A stretch of 64,000 bases of DNA from Rhodopseudomonas pseudopalustris (GCF_900110435.1 NZ_FODT01000002.1:434001-498000); one strand, 5' to 3'. Shown: positions 1 through 8,948, counted from the first letter of the stretch. Notes: generated from the sequence alone by a model not told the origin. Program-made: numbers and translations.

Positions 1-1276
1 CCGCGGAGGTCGCGGCCGCGGCGCCGTAGCCGCCGAATTTCGGCACCAGGGCGAGGCACAGCGCGAGGTTGACTGCGAACGCCAGCGCATAGGCGAGCGC
101 GCAGATGTTCTGATGCCCGAGCATGTTCAGCAGCCGCTCGACCGGCCCGATCGCGGCGCGGACCATCAGCCCGATCGCGGCGACGAACATGATGCCGTAG
201 CCCTCGGTGAATTGCGGGCCGAACAGCCACAGCAGCGGCTTGCCGAGCGCGAGCAGCACCACGGTCGCCGCGAGCGAGGGCCAGAACGTCCAGGCAATCG
301 CGTGCTTCACATAGGCCGCCAGACGTTCCTTGTCGCCGGCGGCGTGATATTCGGTGAAGCGGTGCGCGGTGGTCGCCGACATCGCGTAATGGATGAACGA
401 CACCAGCGCCAGCGTCTTGACCACCGCGTAGTAAACCCCGACTTCTTCGGCGGAGCGGAATTGCTGCAGCACCAGCACGTCGGTGTAGGACAGCAGCAGA
501 TAGAAGCTCTCGACCAGCAGGATCGGCAACGAGGTGGCGAGCCAGCCGCGGAAATCGTAGGCGCGCGGACCGGCATCGACATGGCGGCCGAGCTTGCGGT
601 TGAGCGCGATCATCTGCCCGATCATCGCGATCCACACCGCCGCGCAGCTCGCCGCCATCGCGGCGACCGCGCCGAGCTGGAAGCCGAGCACGAACAGGCC
701 GGCGGTGAAGCCGATGATCAGCGCCTGCCGGATGATGAACTGCGGCATCAGCCCGAGCGGCATCCAGTCGTGCGAGCGGGCAATGCCGTCCTGGGTATTG
801 GCGACGACGAACGCCGGCAAGGTCAGGCAACCGAGATACAGCGGCAGCACGGTGGCGGAGTCGAGCGACGACGACAGCGCCCAGACCAGGGCCGCCAGCA
901 GCAGCGACGCCAGGCTGGAAGCCGCCAGCGTCGCCCAGCGGCTGCCTGAGAGAAACCCGCGCAACCGGTCGAGGTCGCCGCGCGCGCGATATTCGGGGAT
1001 GATCTTCTGGGCCGACGCCGAAATGCCGAAATCCAGCATCGATCCCAGCAGCAGGACCCAGGTCCAGACATAGACATAGACGCCGTAGTCGGAGCCGCCC
1101 ATCCAGCGCGCCAGCAGGATCTGCGCGAGATAGGCCATCCCGGCGCTGATGACGCGGATCAGGAAAATAGTACCGGCGAGGCGATTGGTCAGCGAACGCT
1201 CGTTCGCGCCGCCGAACAGCGCAGCGAGCCGCGCCTTCAGCCCGGCGAGCAGCGATGTTGCCGGTGGAGCATCCAT
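1..1276 (-). CDS. Polysaccharide/oligosaccharide flippase (Wzx/MATE-like), C-terminus beyond window edge
   Basis: Reading leftward from the ATG at 1276 gives an open frame to the window edge, about 425 residues without a stop. About 35 N-terminal residues precede a series of hydrophobic helices, the first around FLIRVISAGMAYLAQILLA, spaced as in the polysaccharide biosynthesis (Wzx) branch of the MATE/MOP superfamily. Such proteins move lipid-linked sugar chains across the inner membrane. An in-frame ATG at 1303 would add nine residues; I prefer 1276 because the shorter N-terminus begins with ordinary polar residues. The family call comes from overall hydrophobic pattern, so the exact substrate (LPS O-unit, capsule, exopolysaccharide) is unknown. 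No neighbouring glycosyltransferase is visible on this side. Confidence 0.75.
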   Translation of the reverse strand, partial: MDAPPATSLLAGLKARLAALFGGANERSLTNRLAGTIFLIRVISAGMAYLAQILLARWMGGSDYGVYVYVWTWVLLLGSMLDFGISASAQKIIPEYRARGDLDRLRGFLSGSRWATLAASSLASLLLAALVWALSSSLDSATVLPLYLGCLTLPAFVVANTQDGIARSHDWMPLGLMPQFIIRQALIIGFTAGLFVLGFQLGAVAAMAASCAAVWIAMIGQMIALNRKLGRHVDAGPRAYDFRGWLATSLPILLVESFYLLLSYTDVLVLQQFRSAEEVGVYYAVVKTLALVSFIHYAMSATTAHRFTEYHAAGDKERLAAYVKHAIAWTFWPSLAATVVLLALGKPLLWLFGPQFTEGYGIMFVAAIGLMVRAAIGPVERLLNMLGHQNICALAYALAFAVNLALCLALVPKFGGYGAAAATSA

Positions 1277-1555
1277 GACAGCCAAAGCGAACCCCGAGGG
1301 CATGGCCGCGGGTGACCGCGGTAGCCTGATCCCTTTAGCAACCAGATGTTAAGATTGGGTTGGGTGCGGCGGCAGACCACATCACGAATAATTTGCATAT
1401 TCATCCGCATGGGCGGTGTATCGTGGAAACCGGACGCTCACGGTCGCGTTGATACGCTACCGGTAGTCAAACGCGTTTTCGCTTCCGGACGCGTTCGCGT
1501 CGTCGGCGTCAGGACGGTCGTTCGTTACCACTCACGTGCAGGGCAGGATGTTACA

Positions 1556-1765
1556 ATGCCGAAACTCGCTCCGAAGACGATTGGTCTCATCGCTGCGGCG
1601 GGCTTCGCCGCCATCGTCGTCGCCGGTCTTCTCAGTATGATCACATCCACCACCTTGGGCTTCTCGGGAGAGGCGGTACGCGAGGGTGCGCTCAATGTGG
1701 TGAGTCTGGTCGTCGCGTTTCTGCTCGTCGCCGGAATAGGTCGCCAGCAAAAAGACAAAAGCTGA
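1556..1765 (+). CDS. Small hypothetical membrane protein (69 aa)
   Basis: The frame from ATG 1556 encodes 69 residues starting MPKLAPKTIG, with two hydrophobic segments (about residues 8-25 and 45-62) and a charged tail ending RQQKDKS. A weak purine-rich stretch (AGGATG) lies just upstream. The frame can be extended upstream to 1346, but that part reads as an arginine-rich low-quality sequence typical of non-coding DNA. I do not recognise the family. It stands alone between the divergent flippase and the PAS gene. A two-pass inner-membrane protein is an inference from hydrophobicity only. Confidence 0.5.
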   Translation: MPKLAPKTIGLIAAAGFAAIVVAGLLSMITSTTLGFSGEAVREGALNVVSLVVAFLLVAGIGRQQKDKS

Positions 1766-1959
1766 GCGCTGCAATTATTTAGTCGCTCGTACTGCGACTT
1801 TCGTCGGGGTCGTGGAAGCGCAATCAGTATCTCGATATAGGAAGATCGGCGAATCCCGTAAATTATGCTGTGTTCGAGCATTAGACGCATTTTTAGAGCG
1901 AACTAACTCTTAAGTTCCTGGCCCGTATTTGTTCGAGGCCGGACCATTGCGGGTTCGGC

Positions 1960-2508
1960 GTGATCGTTCGCAGCCGGACATTGCCCGTGAAACAAGTCGT
2001 AACACCGACCACCGTCGAAGTGTTCTTCGACGCCGACGACATCATTGTCTCCAAGACCGACCTCAAAGGCCGGATCACCTACGCCAACAAAGTATTCACC
2101 GATATCTGCGGATACAGCGAAGCAGAGCTGATCGGCCAGCCGCACTCGATCTTGCGCCATCCCGACATGCCGCGCTGCGTGTTCAAGCTGTTGTGGGACA
2201 CGCTGGCGGAAGGTCGCGAGATCTTCGCCTACGTCAAGAACATGACTCGCAAGGGCGATTACTATTGGGTCTTCGCCCATGTCACGCCGTCTTTCGACGC
2301 GAAGGGGCAGGTGATTGGATATCACTCCAATCGCCGGGTGCCGGATCGCCGTGTCGTCGCCGCGCTGGCGCCGGTTTACGCCCAGTTGTGTGAGGTGGAA
2401 TCCCATCATCGCAACGGCAAGGACGGTCTCGCCGCCGGCTATCGGCATCTGATCGATTTCGTCAAAGCGAAAAATGTGTCCTATGATCAGTTCATCTTCG
2501 CTGTCTAA
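1960..2508 (+). CDS. Soluble PAS-domain protein, Aer-like energy-taxis sensor half
   Basis: This 182-residue protein consists mainly of one PAS domain. Residues about 20-125 carry the Aer-type signature: [15 protein letters not shown], then [21 protein letters not shown], then a [13 protein letters not shown] strand. Aer-type PAS domains usually bind FAD and read redox state. The frame ends with SYDQFIFAV, inside the start of the next gene, a methyl-accepting chemotaxis protein, so the two genes overlap by up to 35 bases and should be co-translated. The start is a GTG at 1960; TTG 1981 and GTG 1987 are alternatives in frame. FAD binding is family inference; no ligand residue was tested. Confidence 0.82.
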   Translation: MIVRSRTLPVKQVVTPTTVEVFFDADDIIVSKTDLKGRITYANKVFTDICGYSEAELIGQPHSILRHPDMPRCVFKLLWDTLAEGREIFAYVKNMTRKGDYYWVFAHVTPSFDAKGQVIGYHSNRRVPDRRVVAALAPVYAQLCEVESHHRNGKDGLAAGYRHLIDFVKAKNVSYDQFIFAV

Positions 2509-3808
2509 CGCGGCCGTCTGTCTCGGCGGCGTGGTCGTTTCCACGCTGACGGCGTCCGTCGGTGTGATGACCGGCGCGCCGCTGTTGCAGCAGATCGGCC
2601 TGGTCGCGGCGCTGGTGTTTTGCGGGCTGCTCGGCTGGATGCTGTTGCGGCTCGATCGGACGCTGGTGAATTTCAGCGCGATCTGCGAGCGCATCGCCAA
2701 TGGCGACTTCGAGGCGCGGATCATCGGCAGCCGGGAAGGCGGTCGGATCGGCGCGCTGCATCACACCTTCAACGACATGATCGACCGCTGCGACGCCTTC
2801 GTGCGCGAAGCCAGCGCGGCGATGGGCGCGATCCGTGACGACAAATACTATCGTCACATCCTGCCGGCCGGATTGCGCGGCTCATTGCTGATCGCCAGCC
2901 GGACCATCAACGAGGCGATGCAGGTGATCGAGACCCGGGTCGCGGCCTTCAACGCCAACACCACGGAGTTCGAAGGCGCGATCGGCACGGTGATCGACAC
3001 TGTGTCGTCGGCTTCGAACAATATGGGCGAGACCGCGGGAAGCCTGAACCGCGGCGTCGCCGCTACGCGCGAGCGCGCATTGGCTGTGTCGGCGGCCTCG
3101 GAGCAGGCCTCGACCAACATGGAGACGGTGGCGGCGGCGACAACCGAGCTGACAGCGTCCGCGAACGAGATCCTCGGCAGCGTCAATCGCTCGGCCTCGA
3201 TCGCCAGAACCGCGGTGAGCGCCTCCGACCATGCGCGGGAAACCGTCGGCAGCCTGTCCACCGCAACCGAGCGGATCGGCACCATCGTGCAACTGATCGA
3301 AGAGATCGCCTCGCAGACCAATCTGCTGGCGCTGAACGCGACGATCGAGGCCGCGCGCGCCGGCGAGGCGGGCAGGGGCTTCTCGGTGGTGGCTCAGGAA
3401 GTGAAGTCGCTTGCGGCGCAGACCGCCAAGGCGACCCACGACATTTCGATGAGCATCGCCGAAGTGCAAGAGACGACCCGCGCCGCGGTCGACGCGATCT
3501 CCAGCATCGGCCAGAGCATCGGCGAGGTCGACGCCATCACCGGTCAGGTCGCAATCGCGGTCGAGACGCAGACGGCGGCGACCAGCGAGGTCGCGCGCAA
3601 CATCGAGCAGGCCTTCGCCGGCATTCGCGACATCTCGTTCAACATCCAGAGCGTGACCGTCAACGTCGCCGAAACCGAGCAACATGCCGGAACCACGCTG
3701 ACCGCGTCCGGCTCGCTCGCGCAGCAGGCGACGACGCTCGGCGATGCGGTGCGCGACTTCCTGAGGTCGTTGCGGCGGAGCGAAACCGGATCACGCCACG
3801 CCGCATGA
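2474..3808 (+). CDS. Methyl-accepting chemotaxis protein without periplasmic domain
   Basis: The 444-residue protein has two adjacent hydrophobic segments near the N-terminus (residues about 10-28 and 32-55) with almost no loop between them, then a HAMP region (about 56-110) and a long signalling coiled coil. The conserved hairpin tip reads [24 protein letters not shown], followed by [15 protein letters not shown], which contacts CheA and CheW. With no ligand-binding periplasmic domain it cannot sense external solutes itself. The overlapping upstream PAS protein is the obvious sensor partner, giving a two-piece version of Aer. The start is ATG 2474 or 2483; both overlap the upstream gene. No CheB/CheR docking pentapeptide is seen at the C-terminus. 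Confidence 0.9.
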   Translation: MCPMISSSSLSNAAVCLGGVVVSTLTASVGVMTGAPLLQQIGLVAALVFCGLLGWMLLRLDRTLVNFSAICERIANGDFEARIIGSREGGRIGALHHTFNDMIDRCDAFVREASAAMGAIRDDKYYRHILPAGLRGSLLIASRTINEAMQVIETRVAAFNANTTEFEGAIGTVIDTVSSASNNMGETAGSLNRGVAATRERALAVSAASEQASTNMETVAAATTELTASANEILGSVNRSASIARTAVSASDHARETVGSLSTATERIGTIVQLIEEIASQTNLLALNATIEAARAGEAGRGFSVVAQEVKSLAAQTAKATHDISMSIAEVQETTRAAVDAISSIGQSIGEVDAITGQVAIAVETQTAATSEVARNIEQAFAGIRDISFNIQSVTVNVAETEQHAGTTLTASGSLAQQATTLGDAVRDFLRSLRRSETGSRHAA

Positions 3809-3978
3809 CGTCGCGGGTTCCAGAGTTGATAGTCGATCGCGGCGGCGTTTCGGTGACGACGACGCGGTCCGTACCTTGCCAAGATTTCATCTAGATGAAC
3901 TCCATCGTCAGCGCTCATTCACCTGCGACTTCCTAGGCTGCCCGCAGTTTCGGAGTTGAATTGAAGGAGGTTGATCCG

Positions 3979-4278
3979 ATGAAACTCAAACTCGCTGTTG
4001 CCGCCGCCGCTGCTCTGGGCGCCGTTGCGCTTTCGCCGGGCGTTGCATCCGCCGCAATGCCGAACGGCCTTGCCGGCGCGGCCAACGCGGCCGGCAGCCA
4101 GGCCGCCAATGTCGATCAGGTGCGTTACGTCTGTAACGAGTGGGGTCGCTGCTGGTGGCGTCCGAACTCCTACGGCGCCTATGGCCATTATGGCCCGCGG
4201 GTCTACGGCGCGCCGCGCTTCTACGGCGGCCCGCGCCATTACGGCCGGCCGGGCTGGCACGGCGGGCGCCGCTGGTAA
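3979..4278 (+). CDS. Small secreted Gly/His/Tyr-rich protein
   Basis: ATG 3979 is chosen because a strong AAGGAGG lies 9 bases upstream; an earlier in-frame start at 3961 sits before that site. The 99-residue product begins MKLKLAVAAAAALGAVAL with cleavage likely after GVASA, a clear Sec signal peptide. The mature part has one CNEWGRCWWRP motif with two cysteines, then a tail of repeated YG, HYG and FYGG units ending GRRW. Proteins of this build are common in Bradyrhizobium and Rhodopseudomonas as uncharacterised periplasmic or surface proteins. The His/Tyr-rich tail could bind metal, but that is speculation. Confidence 0.75.
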   Translation: MKLKLAVAAAAALGAVALSPGVASAAMPNGLAGAANAAGSQAANVDQVRYVCNEWGRCWWRPNSYGAYGHYGPRVYGAPRFYGGPRHYGRPGWHGGRRW

Positions 4279-4344
4279 CAGCCTCACTCCATCGGACGGA
4301 TCGCGGGGCCTTCGGGCCCCGTTGTCGTTCAGGGCGCCTGCTGT

Positions 4345-4827
4345 TCAGGGAGCCTGTCGTTCCGCGCGCATCTCGCTGACATCGACCCATTCGGCGCCGA
4401 CCAGTTCCGCCATCCGCCGCGGCGCGATCCGCACCGCGCTGTTGATGGAGCCCGCCGCCGGCAGCACAATGTCGAACGCCTGCAGGGTGATGTCGCAATA
4501 GATCGGCAGCGGATCTTTCAGGCCGAACGGGCAGACGCCGCCGACTTCATGACCGGTGAGATCGGCGACCTCGTGCACGCCGAGCATCTTCGGCTTGGCG
4601 CCGAACGCCGCCTTGGCCTTCTTGTTGTCGAGCCGCGCCGTGCCGCTGGTCACCACCAGCACGACGCGTTCGCCGACCCGCAACGACAGCGTCTTGGCGA
4701 TCTGCTCCGGCGGCACGCCATGGGCTTCGGCTGCGAGCGGCACGGTGGCTGAGCTCTTGTCGGATTCCTCGACGGCAATGTCCGGGGCGTGTTGCGCGAA
4801 CCAGGCGCGAACGGAGTCGAGACTCAT
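4345..4827 (-). CDS. YbaK/EbsC-family aminoacyl-tRNA deacylase
   Basis: The 160-residue product from ATG 4827 has a GAAGGAAT ribosome-binding site upstream; a longer frame to 4869 adds arginine-rich residues that do not fit the family. The YbaK/ProX fold is recognised by the run SATVPLAAEAHGVPPEQIAKTL, a central VVTSGTARLDNKKAKAAFG containing the conserved lysine of YbaK editing domains, and the GHEVGGVCPFGL motif. These proteins hydrolyse mischarged aminoacyl-tRNA such as Cys-tRNA-Pro in trans. It is transcribed toward the secreted-protein gene and lies downstream of an amidohydrolase on the same strand. Substrate specificity cannot be read from sequence alone. Confidence 0.85.
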   Translation of the reverse strand: MSLDSVRAWFAQHAPDIAVEESDKSSATVPLAAEAHGVPPEQIAKTLSLRVGERVVLVVTSGTARLDNKKAKAAFGAKPKMLGVHEVADLTGHEVGGVCPFGLKDPLPIYCDITLQAFDIVLPAAGSINSAVRIAPRRMAELVGAEWVDVSEMRAERQAP

Positions 4828-4938
4828 GCGATTCCTTCGGCGGCGATTGAAGCCGGCAATCAAGTTCATTCGTCATGGCGAGCAGCACCCGGATCGGCAT
4901 TTCGTGCCGACCCGTGGGCTCGTGATGACGAAGCGATA

Positions 4939-5808
4939 TCAGATTCCCAGCAGCTTCCGGGCGTTCTGCTTCAGCACCTTCGGGCGAATCTCGTCGCGGA
5001 TCTCGAGTTTGGCGAAGTCTGCGAGCCATCGGTCCGGGGTGATCACCGGCCAGTCGGAGCCGAACAGCATCTTGTCCTGCAACAGGCCGTTGATGTAGCG
5101 CACCAGGATCGGCGGGAAGTATTTCGGCGACCAGCCCGACAGGTCGATATAGACGTTCGGCTTGTGGGTCGCGACCGACAGCGCCTCCTCCTGCCATGGG
5201 AAGGAGGGATGCGCGAGGATGATCTTCATGTCGGGGAAGTCAGCGGCGACGTCGTCCATGTAGATCGGGTTGGAGAATTTCAGCCGCATTCCCATGCCGC
5301 CCGGCATCCCGGAGCCGACACCGGTCTGGCCGGTGTGGAACAGCGCGATCGCGCCGCCTTCCTGGATCGCTTCATACAGCGGATAAGCGAGGCGATCGTT
5401 GGGATAGAAGCCCTGCATCGTCGGGTGAAATTTGAATCCCTTGATGCCGTAATCGGCGATCAGCCGCTTCGCCTCGCGCACCCCGAGCTTGCCCTTGTGC
5501 GGATCGATCGAAGCGAACGGAATCAGTACGTCGGAGTTCTGCCGCGTGATCTCGATCATCTCGTCGTTGTTGTAGCGGCGAAAGCCGGTCTCGCGCTCGG
5601 CGTCGACCGGGAAGATCACCGCCGCGATTTTCTTGGCGCGATAATAGGCCGCGGTCTCCGGCACGGTCGGCGGATGCTTGTTCGGCGAGCCGAAATACTC
5701 CGCCATCCGCGCCTGGAAATCGTCATAGCCGTCGTCGGGGTGCGAGCCGCAGGGCTCCTCGGCGTGGGTGTGGATGTCGATGGCGACGAGGTCGTCGGGG
5801 TTCAGCAT
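4939..5808 (-). CDS. Amidohydrolase (amidohydrolase-2/ACMSD-like family)
   Basis: The 289-residue protein starts MLNPDDLVAIDIHTH at ATG 5808, with AAGGAA a suitable distance upstream. The DIHTHAEE segment carries the first metal-binding HxH; KGFKFHP, ILAHPSFPW and GSDWP match the later histidine and aspartate metal ligands of the amidohydrolase-2 family. Members include decarboxylases and hydratases of aromatic-acid ring-cleavage products, which suits a versatile degrader, though the substrate is unknown. A perfect 16-bp-arm palindrome sits 45-79 bases upstream of the start and probably controls it. The frame upstream of 5808 reads into that palindrome and is not coding. Confidence 0.85.
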   Translation of the reverse strand: MLNPDDLVAIDIHTHAEEPCGSHPDDGYDDFQARMAEYFGSPNKHPPTVPETAAYYRAKKIAAVIFPVDAERETGFRRYNNDEMIEITRQNSDVLIPFASIDPHKGKLGVREAKRLIADYGIKGFKFHPTMQGFYPNDRLAYPLYEAIQEGGAIALFHTGQTGVGSGMPGGMGMRLKFSNPIYMDDVAADFPDMKIILAHPSFPWQEEALSVATHKPNVYIDLSGWSPKYFPPILVRYINGLLQDKMLFGSDWPVITPDRWLADFAKLEIRDEIRPKVLKQNARKLLGI

Positions 5809-5852
5809 CGGGTGTTTCCTTGGAGCCTTCTTGGCGGGGCGGATTGGCGGAG

Positions 5853-5887
5853 CGGTGAATTGATTATATTCTATAATCAATTCACCG
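5853..5887. promoter_or_regulatory. Perfect 35-bp palindrome, probable repressor operator
   Basis: Arms CGGTGAATTGATTATA (5853-5868) and its exact reverse complement (5872-5887) flank a 3-base centre. The AT-rich core in GC-rich DNA, placed in the promoter region of the leftward amidohydrolase gene, suggests an operator for a dimeric regulator such as a GntR- or MarR-type protein. The regulator is not encoded next to it. Confidence 0.6.
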
Positions 5888-6012
5888 GGCTGTGAAGCCG
5901 CGCATCGGCGGGGGCGCGCGGCGAAAATGGACCTCGCGCTGGCCAAGGCGGCTCCGTTCGCGTCGTCGGCGAATTTTCCTGCGGAATTGAGGGGATGGGC
6001 CGTCCGGTTCGA

Positions 6013-6041
6013 TTGACAGGTCCGGCTCCCCTCGTTAGAAA
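6013..6041 (+). promoter_or_regulatory. Sigma-70-type promoter candidate for rpmJ
   Basis: TTGACA at 6013-6018 is separated by 17 bases from TAGAAA at 6036-6041. It points toward rpmJ, whose ATG is about 95 bases downstream. Together with the palindrome at 5853-5887 it accounts for most of the 328-base gap between the divergent amidohydrolase and rpmJ genes. Confidence 0.5.
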
Positions 6042-6136
6042 CCGACCGTCCCGGGCGGAGTGCCGCCGGCGGGAAAGGTATATTTTACACCTTCGGCCAG
6101 TCCAAAAACGGCCTTTCAAACAGTCAGGAAAGACCC

Positions 6137-6262
6137 ATGAAGGTCCGTAACTCGCTGAAGTCGCTGCGCTCCCGTCATCGGGACAACCGCCTTGTGCGCC
6201 GCAAGGGCCGGATCTACGTGATCAACAAGGTGCAGCGCCGCTTCAAGGCCCGCCAGGGCTGA
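6137..6262 (+). CDS. rpmJ: 50S ribosomal protein L36
   Basis: A 41-residue basic protein beginning [14 protein letters not shown] and ending [10 protein letters not shown] matches L36 of alphaproteobacteria. It is the form without the zinc-binding cysteines, which is normal for this class. CAGGAA upstream serves as ribosome-binding site. L36 is a late-assembling component of the large ribosomal subunit. It is monocistronic here, away from the spc operon, again as usual in alphaproteobacteria. Confidence 0.97.
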   Translation: MKVRNSLKSLRSRHRDNRLVRRKGRIYVINKVQRRFKARQG

Positions 6263-6410
6263 TCGCGACCCGGTTGCGCGCAACCTGGTTGCTCGCATCG
6301 AGCTTGGTCGCACGCGGCTGAGCTCGTCCGGTGGCCGAACGATGATCCATCACGCCTGTGTGACGCGCGCGCTGCTTTGCAGCGCGTGTCGCTGCGTCTA
6401 GACTTCGCGG

Positions 6411-7091
6411 ATGGCTTCTGGATTCTCCGCCTGCCGTCACCTGCCTCGCGCGGCCTTGTTCGCCGCGCTATTGTCGCTGGCTCCTTTTGCCGCGCAGGCG
6501 CAGGCGCCTGACGGATCGCCGAAGACCGCGCCTCCGAAACATCATCCGGAAAAGCCGCTCGATGTGCCGCCGTCGCCGCCGGCCAAGCTTCCGCGCGTCG
6601 GTGGCGATCAGGTCAAGGGTCTGGATTTCCTGTTCGGCGCGCTGAAGGCGGCGCCGGACCAGGCCAGCGCCAAGCATGTCGAGGCGCGGATCTGGGCGCT
6701 GTGGAGCAAGACCCCGAGCGACACTGCCGCGCTGTTGATGGCGCGCTCCAAGGTCGCGGTGGAGGCCAAGCAATACGACGTCGCGGTGAAGCTGCTCGAC
6801 GCCGTGGTCAAGCTCCGGCCGGATTATGTCGAAGGCTGGAATCGCCGCGCCACCATCTTCTATCTGCAGAACAATTATGTCCGCTCGCTCGGCGATATCG
6901 AGCAGGTGCTGATGCGCGAGCCGCGCCATTTCGGCGCGCTGGCCGGCCTCGGCATGATCATGCAGGAGCTGGGCGACGACAAGCGTGCGCTCGAGGCGTT
7001 CCGAAAGGCGTTAGTGGTCAACCCGCATCTCGACAAGCTTCCCGACCTCGTGAAGACGCTGTCGGAAAAGGTCGAAGGCCGCGATATCTGA
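6411..7091 (+). CDS. Periplasmic TPR-repeat protein
   Basis: The 226-residue product has an N-terminal signal sequence (hydrophobic core AALFAALLSLAPF, likely cleavage near AQAQA), a proline/lysine-rich linker to about residue 60, and three helical tetratricopeptide-like repeats from about residue 95 to 215. The clearest motifs are YDVAVKLLDAVVKLRPDYVEGWNRRATIFY and DKRALEAFRKALVVNP. TPRs mediate protein contacts; this one would act in the periplasm. The next gene on the same strand, an alpha/beta hydrolase, begins 43 bases downstream, so co-transcription is likely. No specific partner is evident. Confidence 0.85.
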   Translation: MASGFSACRHLPRAALFAALLSLAPFAAQAQAPDGSPKTAPPKHHPEKPLDVPPSPPAKLPRVGGDQVKGLDFLFGALKAAPDQASAKHVEARIWALWSKTPSDTAALLMARSKVAVEAKQYDVAVKLLDAVVKLRPDYVEGWNRRATIFYLQNNYVRSLGDIEQVLMREPRHFGALAGLGMIMQELGDDKRALEAFRKALVVNPHLDKLPDLVKTLSEKVEGRDI

Positions 7092-7134
7092 ACAGGCCGA
7101 CGAAACAATCGCGGCAGCACGGCGTAACTCATCC

Positions 7135-8124
7135 GTGCGAAATCTCTCCCGGGTCCTCTCCATGGTTTTGATCGGCGCCGTCGCCACGCTCGCCGTCCTG
7201 GCGCTGCTGACGCATACCGGCGTGCTGTGGCTGCAAAGCAAATTTCCCCCGCAGGGCGAATTGATTTCGGTCGGTGGCGGCGTGCTGCACGTGGTCGATC
7301 TCGGCCCGCGCGGCCTCGCCGAGCCGCCGATCGTGATGATCCACGGCGCGAGCTCGAATCTCCGCGCGATGCAGGCGCCGCTCGGCGACCGACTCGCGCA
7401 GCAGCATCGTGTGCTTCTGGTCGACCGGCCCGGACATGGCTGGAGTTTCCGGGACGATCTGACCAATTCGTCACCGGCGATGCAGGCGCAGGCGATCGGC
7501 GAGGCGCTCGACCGGCTCGGCGTCTCGCGCGCGATCTTCGTGGTGCATTCGATGGCCGGCGCGCTCGGGGCGCGGCTGGCGCTCGACCAGCCACAGCGGG
7601 TGGCGGGGCTGGTGATGCTGGCGCCGGTGACGCATCCGTGGCGCGGCGGCGTCGGCACCTATAACCAGGTGATGACGACGCCGGTGATCGGCCCGCTGCT
7701 GGCTCATACCGTCACGCTGCCGCTCGGATTGCTGCTCACGGAGCCCGGGGCGCGCGCGGCGTTCACGCCGCAGACCATGCCCGTGGATTACGTCGACGCC
7801 AGCGCGACACCGCTGCTGCTGCGGCCGCGCGCATTCCTCGCTAATAGCTGGGACTTGACCACGCTGAACGAGGCTGTGGCCGAGCAGGCCGCGCGCTATC
7901 CGCAGATCACAGCGCCGACCGTGCTGATCCACGGTGACGCCGACAGGATTGTGTCTGTCGACGTTCATTCGCGCGCTTTCGCCGCCGCGGTTCCGCAGGC
8001 GAAGCTGATCGTGCTGCCCGATGTCGGGCACATGGTGCAGAATACCGCTCTGGATCTGGTCCAGCGCGAAGTCGAGGCGCTGATTGCGACCACCGTCACG
8101 AAATCGCACGCAGCGCTGCATTAG
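7135..8124 (+). CDS. Membrane-anchored alpha/beta-fold hydrolase
   Basis: The protein of 329 residues has an N-terminal hydrophobic segment (VLIGAVATLAVLALLTHTGVL) that probably anchors it. The hydrolase core follows: oxyanion motif MIHGASS, DRPGHGWS, and nucleophile elbow VVHSMAG with the catalytic serine. The acid lies in LIHGDADRIV and the histidine in LPDVGHMV near the C-terminus. All three members of the catalytic triad are present. The start is a GTG at 7135; an ATG at 7162 is also possible. Substrate unknown; esterase or lipase-like activity is the broadest safe call. It probably shares an operon with the TPR gene upstream. Confidence 0.87.
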   Translation: MRNLSRVLSMVLIGAVATLAVLALLTHTGVLWLQSKFPPQGELISVGGGVLHVVDLGPRGLAEPPIVMIHGASSNLRAMQAPLGDRLAQQHRVLLVDRPGHGWSFRDDLTNSSPAMQAQAIGEALDRLGVSRAIFVVHSMAGALGARLALDQPQRVAGLVMLAPVTHPWRGGVGTYNQVMTTPVIGPLLAHTVTLPLGLLLTEPGARAAFTPQTMPVDYVDASATPLLLRPRAFLANSWDLTTLNEAVAEQAARYPQITAPTVLIHGDADRIVSVDVHSRAFAAAVPQAKLIVLPDVGHMVQNTALDLVQREVEALIATTVTKSHAALH

Positions 8125-8161
8125 TCTTCACACGACTACTCACCAACGCAGGAGCTACCCA

Positions 8162-8590
8162 ATGAGCACCACATTCGGTTCGGCCAAATGGCAGGGCGGC
8201 ATCAAGGACGGCAAGGGCGCGATCTCGACCAAGAGCGGCGCGCTGTCCGACTATCCCTACGGCTTCGCCAGCCGCTTCGAAGGCAAGCCCGGCTCCAATC
8301 CTGAAGAGCTGATCGGCGCCGCCCATGCCGCCTGCTTCACCATGGCGCTGTCGCTGATCCTCGGCGAAGCCAAGCTCACCGCCGAGCAGATGGAGACCAA
8401 GGCCGACGTCACGCTTGAAAAACAGGGCGACGGCTTCGCCATCACCGCGGTTCATCTCACGCTGAACGCCAAGATCCCCGGCGCCGACGACACCACCTTC
8501 CAGGAACTCGCCGGCAAGGCGAAGGCCGGTTGCCCGGTGTCGAAACTGCTCAACACCAAGATCACCCTCGACGCCAAGCTGGCGAGCTGA
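8162..8590 (+). CDS. osmC: OsmC-family peroxiredoxin
   Basis: The 142-residue protein starting MSTTFGSAKWQGG follows an AGGAG ribosome-binding site; an upstream in-frame start overlaps the hydrolase gene and lacks family similarity. Both redox cysteines of OsmC/Ohr proteins are present: AAHAACFTMAL and KAGCPVSKLL. OsmC reduces organic hydroperoxides in the cytoplasm. The N-terminal GKGAISTKSGALSDYPYGF and the NPEELIGAAHAACF stretch point to OsmC rather than Ohr. It is followed by an intergenic repeat region, so it is likely the end of its transcript. Confidence 0.92.
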   Translation: MSTTFGSAKWQGGIKDGKGAISTKSGALSDYPYGFASRFEGKPGSNPEELIGAAHAACFTMALSLILGEAKLTAEQMETKADVTLEKQGDGFAITAVHLTLNAKIPGADDTTFQELAGKAKAGCPVSKLLNTKITLDAKLAS

Positions 8591-8661
8591 GTGGCGAATT
8601 AGAGACGAAGCATGAGCTCACGAGCGCAACTCATGCTCTCTGCGCAACCAGGCTTTTCGTT

Positions 8662-8805
8662 CGTCATTCCGGGGCGCGAGCGTAGCTCGCGAACCCGGAA
8701 TCCATATTCCCTGTGTTCATTGTGAAGCACTGGGGGAGTGATCGGAACTAACGAACTCTGGGGCTATGGATTCCGGGTTCGCGCTGCGCACGCCCCGGAA
8801 TGACC
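8662..8805. repeat. Inverted intergenic repeat (about 40-bp imperfect arms)
   Basis: CATTCCGGGGCGCG ... CCCGGAATCCAT (8662-8705) is repeated in inverse orientation as ATGGATTCCGGG ... CCCCGGAATGAC (8766-8805). Such imperfect long hairpins are a familiar interspersed repeat of Bradyrhizobium and Rhodopseudomonas genomes. With the next repeat it fills the 358-base gap between osmC and pyk. Confidence 0.7.
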
Positions 8806-8840
8806 AACGTTGATGTTGTGCGGACCGTGCGCAGGTCACC

Positions 8841-8946
8841 TAGAGCGTTTTCGAGCGAAGTGGAAACCGGTTCGCGTGAAGAAAACGCGTCGGAACAAAA
8901 AGCTAGAGCTCCGGCTCTGATTCTATCAGAACCGGAAAAGCTCTAG
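8841..8946. repeat. Interspersed repeat of the TAGAGCGTTTTCGAGCGAAGTG family
   Basis: The block begins TAGAGCGTTTTCGAGCGAAG and ends AAAAGCTCTAG, with GGTTCGCGTGAAGAAAACGC inside and an inner hairpin TCTGAT-TCT-ATCAGA. I recognise it as a common Rhizobiales intergenic repeat. A decayed relative starts near 22129. It abuts the pyk stop codon. Confidence 0.65.
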
Positions 8947-8948
8947 CC

